From Brasenia schreberi (taxonomy: Eukaryota > Streptophyta > Magnoliopsida > Nymphaeales > Cabombaceae): DNA of 64,000 nt. Shown here piece by piece: positions 40,567 to 50,803 of the stretch (within the stretch, counting starts at the first letter, position 1; each line of letters opens with the position of its first letter). The notes below the pieces were generated by a model. That model saw only the letters and a list, made by a program, of their open reading frames with translations, had not been told where the DNA came from and ran no database searches. Made by a program: the position numbers and the translations under genes. The DNA lies in assembly GCA_036023115.1 (NCBI GenBank), contig JAYKKT010000089.1, positions 16,486,501 through 16,550,500 of the forward strand, written 5' to 3'.

Positions 40567-43401
40567 TATAGATGCAGGAAAATCCCCGCCTCCCCTGGCT
40601 TCTCAGGCCTGGAGCGGATCCTTTCGTGTGTCTAAGTCCTATTTGTATAAACAGGGCGTGCCAGCTAGCTTACCTAAGCTAGCGAAGATATATTTTAACC
40701 TGGCTTCTAACGTGGCGACTGTGAGCAAGTGAGCTCTTGTCATCGCAGACCTTCTTGCACCGATGCGCAAGGGTCAGTCTGTACACTTTAAAAATCGAGT
40801 TTTAGGGTAGAAAAAGCCTACAAAAGTGGTTCGAGGTATTTGATTCGGGTCTTTTTAATGCGATTGCAGATTTTAGATCACGTGGATTTGCACGTGCCTA
40901 AATCTTTCTTTTTATCCCTTTATGGGCCACCTAGGTGTGTGTTATGAACACTCCACTACACGGGGCGAATTTTGAACGGGAGTATGGGGTTTGCTTTGAT
41001 GCAATATGCGTCCTACCTCGTGGTATGGCATAGATGCAATGCAAACTCACGCTACTCCAAAGGGAAAACCCGAATGTAAAGACAATGCCGAAGGGAAATG
41101 ACATAAGGGAAATGACTTGAAATGTAAATGCCGAAGGGAAATAACCGAAGGGAAATTTCCGAAGGGAAATACGTATATAAGGTATATATGGGCCCTTACT
41201 TGGGTCTTGCAAATAAGAGCGAAGGCTCAATGTGGGTGCGTGCTTGAATTGAAAGACTACACACACGACATGAAATAAAACCCAAATATAACTTGCAATA
41301 TGGCCTTGATTAAGGTCTTGGGAATAAGAGCGAAAGCTCATTGTGTGTGAGTGCTTGAATTGAAGTACTACGCACACAACATGAAATTAAACCCAAATAA
41401 TATAACACAGCCCTTACTTGGGTCTTACAAATAAGAGCGAAGGCTCAATGTGTGTGAGTGCTTGAATTGAAGTACTACGCACACAACATGAAATGAAACC
41501 CAAATAGTATAACACGGCCCTTACTTGGGTCTTACAAATAAGAGTAAAGGCTCAATGTGTGTGAGTGCTTGAATTGAAGTACTACGCACACAACATGAAA
41601 TGAAACCCAAATAGTATAACACGACCCTTACTTGGGTCTTACAAATAAGAGCGAAGGCTCAATGTGTGTGAGTGCTTGAATTGAAAGACAACACACCCAA
41701 CTTAAGCAAAACCCTACGTAAGTTAGAATATATATATATATATATATTTATATCTTAGGGGCTGATTAGGCCCGTGTGTGTTCAAAATCGTGCACGACTA
41801 ATAGAGTGCACGTGTGTGTGGGTGTGCCAAGCCACGTAATTACAAGCGGGGGTAGACTATGCTCCGTTATTACAACCCCGTATCGAATTTAATTTAAGCA
41901 AGTATACAACTAAGGACCAGGTTAGGCACTTACTTATAGCTGGTCCGAAGATGCCTTGCTTGAGCGTGGGCTTGGCCTTCGCCTTGGGCTGCAAGAGGGA
42001 GCTCCGCGGAGTTGAACGGCAAGGGGGGCTGCTGGCCGGATGCCTTAGGTGCGCGGGAGGGGCGCCTTGAAGATGGTCGGCTGCTAGGAATGGGTTGGCT
42101 TTGTGTGTTGGGCTAAGTTGCCTAAGTAGGGTCACTAAGGGAGGGTGTAGTATTAGGAAATATGGCACTAAGTGGGAGCCTAAGGGAGTATCTAAGGGAG
42201 TGCCTAAGGGAGATATATGGCTGGCGGGTGGTTGGCTAAGTGTATGTGTATAGTCGGTTGGAGTGGCCGACTAAGGGTGACTTAGTGATGGCTGGCTGCT
42301 AGGGTGGCTAGGCAATGGCGAGGATGGGAAGGAAGCTAGCTAGGGTATGGGATAAGGTGGAGTTAGGGGCTGGTGGGAAATGATATGGGTAGGTCTTAGG
42401 GAGTTAAGTGGAGTGGCCGGGTGTAGCTAGGGTGGCTAGGTAATGGCGGGTGTTTGAAGTGGCTGAGGTTTGGCCGAATGGATTGGATGGCGGGCAGGTG
42501 GTGTTGGGGTGAGGTGGTGGTGGTGCAGGTGGCTGAGAGTGGAGGGGGAGTGAAGAAGAGGTAGGGTGAAGGATGGGGTACTAACCGAATGAAGAGGCGG
42601 TGGATGGAAGAGGAGCAGTCGGGTGGTTGAAGTGGATGGTTCGGCCGGATGGAAGTGGTGGCGACGGGTGATTGGCCGGCTAGGGTATGGTGATGCAGGT
42701 GGAGCAAGGTGGGGAGTGGCGGTGGTGCAGGTGGAGGACTCGGCTGGAGGGTGGCTGGAATCTGCTGGGCTCGGCTGGGCTGGGAAGGATGGGAGAGAAC
42801 CTGGAAAACCAGCCCCTTGGGGGGGGGGGGGGGGGGGGTTATATAGGGCTGAAGAAGTCGGTTGGGGCTGGTATTAGGAGGGTGGTTAGGTGGTTTAGGT
42901 AGGGATGGTGTGGTTATAAGGCGGGCTGGTTTTGGGGAGGGGCCAGATATTTTGATACAAGGGGTTTTGGGTAGATGGTGTTCTAGGTTTAGGTGGGGTG
43001 GTTTAGGGGTTTAGGGTTTAGCTAGGTGGGTTGGTTTTGGGGTGAGGTTTAGTGAGGTGGGTTAGGTGATTAGGCTAGGATTAGGTTAGGTTTAGGGAAA
43101 TTAACCTAGGTTTAGGGAAGGATTAGGGAAGTGGGTTAGGTGATTAGGTTAGGATTAGGCCGGGATTAGGGAAGTGGGTTAGGTGATTAGGCCAGGATTA
43201 GGGTAAAACGCTAGGATTAGTGGTTTTTGGTTAGGATTTGCATGACCCATAGACCTTAATTACATCATGTTGGTGCAGCCCTAGGTTAGGTTTTGGCTAA
43301 TTACAAGCTTAAACACACTTTAATTAGGCTAACCCACATGATTAACCCCAAACTTGACACACAAGTCAAGCTTAATTACAACACACTCTAATCTTATCCT
43401 C
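40567..43401 (-). mobile_element. Right LTR of minus-strand array (5' LTR of C), truncated
   Basis: A type 1 LTR whose sense 3' end adjoins the PBS; the terminal CA has mutated to TA (TATAGATGC on the + strand). It covers U5, R, the promoter and part of U3, and stops within U3 at about 43401 (AATCTTATCCTC), so roughly 700-900 bp of U3 and the TGTAAAC terminus are missing. Hairpin 40746-40781, donor-like GTAAGTG 41927-41933, TATA at about 42839-42845, telomere-like tract about 43000-43240. Confidence 0.88.
42819..42838. repeat. 20-nt G homopolymer at core promoter
   Basis: Twenty consecutive G on the + strand beside the TATA box of the right array LTR. Other type 1 LTRs have 7-9 at the same place. 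Confidence 0.85.
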
Positions 43402-43495
43402 TATATTCCAAGACCAATGGGTTTTATTACAACACCCTTAGGGCTGAGCCCAAGGATGAGAGGGCATCGGCTATGCCATTGTCCTCTCTTCCTAC
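43402..43495 (-). mobile_element. Junction segment with RNase H fragment
   Basis: About 27 bp of unassigned sequence is followed by 43429-43495, which is a minus-strand fragment of the archaeal-type RNase H (the REDNGIADALSS region; compare 35130-35190). It ends where an LTR terminus begins, so it marks a target site of another insertion. No larger gene can be built from it. Confidence 0.65.
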
Positions 43496-43850
43496 TCTAG
43501 ACACGAAAAATTTTCACTCCGGGTTTTTAGGCCTAAAGTGAACCTTTTCGTGTGTCTAAGTCACTTTTATAAAAATGGCATGCCAGCTAGCTTACTCAAG
43601 CTAGCGAAGTAAGTTTTTGAAAATCTGACTCGTTTGGGGCGACTGTGAGCAAGTGAGCTCTTTTCGTCGCAGACCTTCTTGCACCGATGCGCAAGGGTCA
43701 GTCTGTACACTTGGCAAAGTCGATTTTGAATAAGTGCAACCTCTTTGAAAACATACGAAGTGTTTGATTGGGTTTTGTTTGTATTGTTGCAGATTTTATT
43801 TCACGTGGGATTTGCAAAGTTTAATCTTATCCTTAATAAAACCCACTTCA
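43496..43850 (-). mobile_element. LTR terminal fragment
   Basis: Minus-oriented U5 end starting TCTAGACAC (diverged TGTAGACGC), with palindrome-like GCTAGCTTACTCAAGCTAGC and the hairpin (43670-43705). It is diverged from the type 1 ends and fades out at about 43850, where plus-strand internal sequence of F starts. The remaining LTR is missing. Confidence 0.75.
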
Positions 43851-45221
43851 TGCATTTTATAAAACTTTTTCAAAAATTAAAAAGCCTTGGAATATGATCC
43901 TAAACATGGGATATACACCATACCAAGGACTAGGAGCCCATATCCAAGGTTGGCTAGAACCAATCATACCTAGACCAAACCCAAATCGATATGGATTGGG
44001 CTATATCCCATCCATACCCCCTTAGCCACCACCTAAGACCACTTGGGTCAAGGGTTCCCCTAGAATCCACTAAAACCGAGACCTATGGCTTAGACCCTTT
44101 CTTTGAGTCTAATTCATGGAAGTTTTCTTTGTAGGTTCAATGGAAGATCCCTCCTTTTCAAAAATAAAAAAAATTAGATATTCTCAAAACCAAAAAAAAA
44201 TTAAAAAACCTTCAAAATCCAAAAACATTTGAAAAATCTGAAAATTTCAAAAAGAAAATTGTTTTCATTCCCCCACTCTTTATTTGGAAAAAGCTTAAAA
44301 AAGAAAGTCTCTTACATTGATATTTGAAATTAAGTTTTGGAAAAGACAAAAAAATCAAAAAACTTGAAAATCCAAAAACAATGGCCATGTACAAAGCCGA
44401 GTTCAAAATATTTTCAAAGATTGTATATACTCCTAAGTCAAAATCGTCCAGCTGGTCATAGCTCTCTCTTACCTAGAACTTCCCTAAATTTTAATGCTTG
44501 AGAATCGTCAAAATAAGGAGGAAAGTTCATGCCTCCAAGCTTCCCGAAATTCGTAGAATTCTTGACTTGGAAAAATTGGGGATTTTTAGAGTGAGTTTAA
44601 CCCATAGTGTGTGCATGTTTACATGAGCATCATGCATTGCATTTTGAAGTCATATATTTGCATGAACAATATCGGGTCTAGACATCATATTAGAACTCGA
44701 GTTTAAGGTTTGTGTTAAGCCAAAGGGGCATGAGAGTTGACCCCTAAGTATCGAGCCATCATAGGCATGTCTCCATATGAATCAAATCTGAAACCTTCAA
44801 GGTTAATTCCAGGCCAACAAGATGCTACTCTCTCAATAGGCTTTTGAAAACATGTTCAAAATTTGCACGATAATTTCCAAAAAGCTTTCGAAAAGTTTAG
44901 GGTAAATCCTCCAATTTTCAAAACCTCCAAAGTAAAGCATTACATTCCAATTCATGCGAATGCATTGGATGTTTTACTTGATAAATGTGAAGATGATATC
45001 CATAGGAAGTATGCCATTTTCGAAAACTCTATTGGCATGTGAAAGAAATCACGAAGTCATAGAGAAAATCGTGCTTGGTGTAGGCTTCCAAAATTGAGAC
45101 ATTATTCCCCATGTCATGAAAGAGGGATAATGTCGACTGAATCAAGCACTTGTTTGAAAATCCTATCCTAATGGGTAGGCTATATAAATGGCAGCTCCAT
45201 TAAAGAAACAAGCCCTAGATC

Positions 45222-45506
45222 ATGTGGCCAAATTGCCTCTTTGAGAAACATATCCCATACTTGATCAAGTGCCCCATGAAGGCATATTTTGCAAATGAAT
45301 TTCAAAACCATACTTTAACAAATTGTTTTAAAGAAAATCAAGTATGGAAAATGTATTTTGAGAAAACAAATAATCAAGGGGCAGGTATAAGAATCATCTT
45401 CATATCTCCCGAGAAAGAAGAAAAATCTCAACTAGATTTTACATGTTCAAATGATGTTGCCAAGTATGAAGCACTCATACAAGGCCTCAAAATTTCGAAA
45501 ATCTAG
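45222..45506 (+). pseudogene. Archaeal-type RNase H relic of element F
   Basis: An open stretch of 94 codons. It matches the linker and first part of the second RNase H: a region equivalent to FENQVWKMYFDGA reads KENQVWKMYFEKT, so the first catalytic Asp-Gly-Ala is lost; then GAGIRIIFISPEKEE and AKYEALIQGLKIS with the Glu retained. The rest is broken. A catalytic function is excluded by the missing first Asp and the truncation. Confidence 0.7.
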
Positions 45507-47626
45507 GGTCTCATGTATTAAAATCTTTGGAGATTCTATGCCTTTTATAAACCAAGTTTTGAAAATTTGGCAAGATAAAAACTCATCAAGAATTGGCCAT
45601 TGGAGTGGTTGGCTTTTTAAAAATATGCACCATTGGCACTCACGATTTGGAATGCTTGCCAAAATGACCAAAATTGTATTAAAAGGCCTTGGTTTCAAGA
45701 TATTGAAAAATTTTAGAAAGGGAGGATTTCCCAAATTTGCTTCTTCGAAAGATCAAAGTTTTGATTGGAAAAATTTTAAACCCTACATATGACTTTGAAA
45801 GAAAAATTTTCAGCATCTTGTTGATATGAAAACCTTGATGTGGTTAAGACACAATACATGAATTCCGCGAGAATGTGGAGATCATGTCAATTCAAATATG
45901 ATGGCCATGAAGATCACTTAGGGCTGGTTATGTTGGTCCATCCTTAAGCAAAAACTTATCATGATCATGTTAGAAATGTCATAATTGTCAAATTCATGGA
46001 CATGTCATTCCATCGTCCACCTAGAATTCCCTTTGAAAATCCATGGCCCTTCACCTTGAGGCCGTGTGATATCATAGACTCATATCAAACTAGGGGCATT
46101 AAAAAAGGCATCCCCTAGACATATTCATAAAGACTCAATTTCATAGAACATGTATCTCCATCATATCATGTGGTAAATTTCATATTGTCATCATTTCATA
46201 AAGCATGTATTCCCATTGTATCACATGGAGTACATTTTTACATGTCATGCATCACATTCACCCAAAGAAGCCCAAAAAGGTGGCAGCCCAAGTAGGATTG
46301 TCCCCATGCCATAGAAATGGGTAACAAAACTCGATAATACATGTTGATTGATTGATGTTATGGGTAGAAATTTAGTAGACCCCAAAAATGCTCGATACTT
46401 GAAAAGGTCTATGTTAAATTCTTTCGAAAAGTCTTTTAAAAATTGAGCTCCTTTGAAACTTCTTGAAAGAAGGATCAAGATTGATTGTATGACCCTAAAT
46501 GAAGGAATTGACGCTTTACGAAAAGTAGAGTTTTCAAAATCAAATTGGTGACATTTCAAAAATCCTTAGCTTACAAAATGAAGCCTTGTTCAAAATAGCA
46601 AAATATTTTCAAATGGTAGATGCTATTAAGAAATGGGATGATCTTGGTTGAATCGAGTAACCAAAGGGATAAGCTTTCTCCCCATTTTACTTCTCTCTCC
46701 AAAAAGGAAAATTGGCAAGGTTCAAAAGAAAAAGAAAAGACAAAGAGAATACAAAAACTCCTCGAAAAAGAAGTCTTCCCCGAAAAAATAGGGAATACAA
46801 AAACTTCTTCAAAAGGAGTCTTCTCTTTGAAAGAAAAAAGAAAAGAGAATGCAAAACTCCTCCGAGAAGAAGTCTTCCCCAAATAGACAGAGGGAATACA
46901 AAAACTTCTTCAAAAGAGGTCTTCTCTTGAAAGAGAAAAAAAAAAGGAAAAAAGTCAAAAGCTCAAAAAGAACAATTTTCTGACTCTTTGCCTTAAACCA
47001 CAGGACGCTTCAGAAGGGACCGTGGTAACTCTTTCCCATATCCCTGCAACTTATCCCAATGGAAAAAGGTTTAACCATAAAAATCCTAGAGTAGGAATAG
47101 AATCTACTCATTTGGATTTCATTTTGTTTGAGAATTAGACTTTATTATGTGGGAAATGGAATTTTGAAATGTTTTCCAAAATTTTCTACCAAAAACCTCT
47201 ACCAAGTAGTAGGTGTCGAAACCCAAATGAAGGGAAGTATGAAAAATTGGAAGTCCTTTTGATGGAAGATAGAAGGAGTTCCTTTTGAAAAGTTTTTGAA
47301 AACCCAAAATGTCAAGAGACATGGGAAAATTTTGCTTGGGGCAGCCGACCTTCAAAGGCTCTCTCCAAGCTCAAAAACCCCAAAAAAATTGACTTTCCAA
47401 AAAGCTCACCTCACTCATACCATGCATGCATTCAGAAGTCATTCATGCATGATCATGCCCCATATAGGAAAAAGTCCCTTTTGGCTGGAAATCCATCTCT
47501 TGAGATCCATGAAAAGGAGTTTACGAAATGAAGGATTGATTTATATTCTCAAGGAAATTTTGGGAAGTAAATCCATAAAAGGGTGTTTCTTCTTTCCCAT
47601 TATCCAAATCAATTTGGATTAATGCC

Positions 47627-47635
47627 AAAGAGGGG
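47627..47635 (+). promoter_or_regulatory. Polypurine tract of element F
   Basis: AAAGAGGGG followed by CATC and the LTR start at 47640; identical to the tracts of A and B. Confidence 0.85.
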
Positions 47636-47639
47636 CATC

Positions 47640-49558
47640 TGTAAACACCCAAAAATTTTCAAATATTTTCAAAAACTCCTAAATTTTAAAAGCCAATTTA
47701 AAGCCTTTATGAACCTTTAAATTCAAAACCCCAAATTTTAAAGTTTAAGCCTTGTGGGAAATATTTCAAAATAAAGGTTTTAAATTCAAACAACTTATGA
47801 GTTTTCGAAGCAGATAAACAGGTGAGACCCAATCCTGGATCCACAACGATTCCCGAAAAGCAAAGAAGATAAAGTTGGAGCATATCAGAATCAAGATCAA
47901 ATTCTAAAGCTTATCTGAAACCAGGAGAAGATCGAGCTTATCCAGGACCCAGTTCAAACTCATCCATTTCAAGAACATTTCAAGTTGAACTCGAGACCGT
48001 GGTGAAGCCGTATGGAATCAAAATCAAAGTGGAGCCGGATCATTCAAGAATCAAATATCAAACGAGGCATTGAATTAGAAGAGCCTAATTAGGCATGCCC
48101 GGCCACTACTTGGTATCAAGTTCAATACATGCTAGGACAAAACATTATACAAGCCTTGAATCAGCTGTACCCAAAGACTAAGTCGGCTGCACCTAGGCCC
48201 AGCCCACATGGGCTGGTTCAAGTCAACAAGAGCGACCACATATGGCTAGGCCAAATTGGATCAAGAACCAACAAGGAGCTGGTCCAACCCGCCCCATGGA
48301 AGGGGCTAGAAACCAACCCCCTTGGACTATAAAAGGGGCCAAGGGGGAGCAAGTTGGAGAGGCTTGGTTGTCTTTATCTCTCATCAATTGAAGGGATCTT
48401 GGGGCATCAAGAGGGTCTGCAACAAAGAAAAAAATGTGAGCTGAGAGTGAAGGGAAAGAGAGGGGAAGAAGAGGGTAGACATAGGAGGGAGTGTGTGTGA
48501 GAGTTTAAAGCAAAGAAGAAGAAGAGCTGGCCGGATTCCACTCTTGGAATTCCGGCCGATCGGAGGCAAAACCTATAAGTGTTTTCTTCATCATTTTAAA
48601 ATTCTTCTTCCATATTAATTCAATTGAATTGGGGTTGTATTAATGGAGCAAAGCCTCCCCCCACGTTGTAATAGTGATTAGATTTGATGCCTTCATTTAT
48701 ATTTGCAGAATTTTCACTATGACACACACACTCTATGTGTTTGATGATATTCCTACCCCAATATATGTTATAGACACTCTATACTTCTAATCCCCTCTAT
48801 GCTTAAGCTATAAAATACTTTCCATTCATTTACATTCCAACAATTTACTTTGAGGGTTGTTGCACTTTAAAGTCATGTGAGTTTTGCATCATTATACTCA
48901 TAAAACAGAAAACCAGATTTCTGCATCTCTGCATATGTCTGTTCTTATAATTTTAATTCTGTGATACTTGCTCTAATTAGCTTGAAATTTGGTACACTTA
49001 CTCCATTCTAGATAAAATTAGCAAGATTTTAGGGCCGCTCAGCCACGTAATAAAATTGGATTAAGAACGACTCAATTTCGGCACCCTTGTCTGCACAGTC
49101 GGATTTCTTGAAACAAAGGTTGGGTAAAAGTCCCATATCTCTGTCCACAGGAGTCCAATCGAAGTGTTTTTAATGCATTGGAAAGGTGACATTCATACCT
49201 TTTCAGAAACATCAAAATCACCAAAATCGGAGCTCTAAAAACAGAATTCTCTGTTTTCAGCAGCTTGTATATTCCAAGTATTGAATCAAAGTGCACAAGC
49301 TCAAAAATCCTTTCAAAAGCACTTGTTCACGTGATTTGGAGTTCATCTTTGTTTCAAAACTGAAATTCCCAAGCGCTTAGACTGACCCTTGAACATCGGT
49401 TCAACGAAAAGAGTTCGCTTGCACACAATCGCCTAGAAGTCTAAAATTTTCAAATATTTGCAAGTTTTGAACTAGCAGGCACGCTCGCGCAAGCGTAGGT
49501 GTGAAAGTTTTCATTTCAAGTTTTCATAAACTTCGGAATGAGAATTTTCATGTCTACA
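47640..49558 (+). mobile_element. Type 3 LTR (3' LTR of F)
   Basis: A 1919-bp LTR from TGTAAACACCC to ATGTCTACA. Its U3 (47640-48320) is unlike types 1 and 2, with a TATA box ACTATAAAAGG (48327-48336). The shared core GGGGTTGTATTAATGGAGC (about 48632-48650) follows. U5 lacks the 107-bp repeats but keeps the hairpin with changed base pairs (49389-49404). It abuts integrase-gene sequence of E at 49559. Confidence 0.85.
48327..48336 (+). promoter_or_regulatory. TATA box of type 3 LTR
   Basis: ACTATAAAAG followed by GGGCC in otherwise mixed-composition sequence; the best core-promoter match in this LTR. Confidence 0.55.
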
Positions 49559-50803
49559 AGGAGTCATCCTCATATCCCTTGAAAAGGGAGAAATCCCCAT
49601 TGTTATTCGCCTAGATTTCGAATGTTCCAACAACACAGCCGAGTATGAAGCACTCATACAAGGCTTGCAAATTTCAAAAACTCTAGGGGCATCATACATT
49701 GAAGTCTTTGGAGACTCTTTACTTGTCATAAAACTTGTGTTGAAAATTTGGCAAGTCAAAAATGTAAAACTCCTTCCATACCACAAATTGGCCACCAAAC
49801 TTGTCGAGTCATTCAAATCATGTACACTCACACACGTAGAAAGAGAGGACAATGGCATAGCAGATGCCCTCTCATCCTCAGGCTCAGCCCTAAGGGTCGA
49901 TCCCACTCTAGGAACCCGATCCTTAGAAATATGGCACTCACCCACTTCATCCATTCACGATTTGGAGATTTGCCAAAACAACCAAAATTCTACTGAAAAA
50001 CCCTAGTTTCAAGACATTAAAGATTTCTTAGAAAACGGAGGATTTTCAGAATTCACTTTGTCTAAAGACAAAGCTTTTATTCGAAAGATTTCAACCCGAT
50101 ACATAATTTTGGGAGGAATTCTTTATAAAAAGAGTTTTACTGGCATCTTATTGAGGTGTGTAGACCTTGAGGAGACTAGGATTATAATGCATGAATTCTA
50201 CGATGGAGAATGTGGAGGGCATGTAAATGCAAACATGATGGCGATGAAAATACTTAGAGCCGGTTACTTTTGGTCCACTCTAAAGCAAGATTGTCATGAT
50301 CATGTTAGGAAATGTCACCCATGTCAAGTGCATGGACATGCCATTCATATCCCATCATCAACCTTGCATTCTGTGGTCAGCCCATGGCCATTCACTATGT
50401 GGGCGTTTGACATCATAGGACCAATTTTTCCAAATGCATCAAACGGACATAGGTTCATCCTAGCAGCCACCGAGTATTTTTCTAAATGGGTTGAAGCTAC
50501 CTCCCTAACTAATGTCCAGGGGCAACATGTAATGGCGTACATTAAGAAGAATATCTTGGCTCGATTTGGAGTTTCAAGAGACCTAGTGTCTGATAATGGC
50601 ACCCCCTTCAAGAATGAGAGGATGGTAAAGTTATGCAACACTTATGGCATAACTCATCACTTCTCATCGCCCTACTACCCTCGAGGCAACGGCCAAGCCG
50701 AGGCCACCAACAAGACTCTCATAAGCATTATTGAAAAAACCTTAGAGAAGGGTAGGACATGGCATGAGAAGCTTGATGAAGCCTTATGGGCACATAGGAC
50801 TTC
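49559..50803 (+). pseudogene. Archaeal-type RNase H and integrase fragment (element E)
   Basis: Begins inside the second RNase H right after the LTR (GVILISLEKGEIP), keeping AEYEALIQG, FGDSLLV and REDNGIADAL but not the first YFDGA motif. One in-frame TAG occurs at about 50005 (tryptophan elsewhere). Integrase then stays open: HEFYDGECGGH and KCHPCQVHG of the zinc region, AFDIIGP, VSDNGTPF, GNGQAEATNKT with the full catalytic triad, and LDEALWAHRTS up to the solo LTR. The frame continues at 54115. Upstream gag, protease and RT of E are not in the window. It is somewhat diverged from B and C. Confidence 0.9.
50799..50803. repeat. Target-site duplication ACTTC, left copy
   Basis: ACTTC before the LTR end at 50804, repeated at 54115-54119; the integrase frame is continuous when the LTR and one copy are discounted. 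Confidence 0.92.

Larger units (their letters stand above)
43856..47639 (+). mobile_element. Internal region of non-autonomous element F
   Basis: Plus-strand internal region ending at a PPT (47627-47635) and the LTR at 47640. It begins abruptly at the KNKKSWN-equivalent segment (43870-43900), passes TTTTCTTTGTAGGTTCAATGG (near 44130), and continues as degenerate pol colinear with element A, including the RT-core deletion (44690-44745). It contains an archaeal-type RNase H relic (45222-45506, with AKYEALIQGLKIS), integrase zinc-region relics, 46-54 bp tandem repeats (about 46748-46925) and the inverted-repeat block (46997-47026). No intact frame for an enzyme exists. The 5' part, including any repeat-bearing frame, is missing. 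Confidence 0.75.

Noticed and set aside
48129..48332. Short open frame in the type 3 LTR
   Set aside because: It ends at the TATA region, has no domain and is not seen in the other LTR types.
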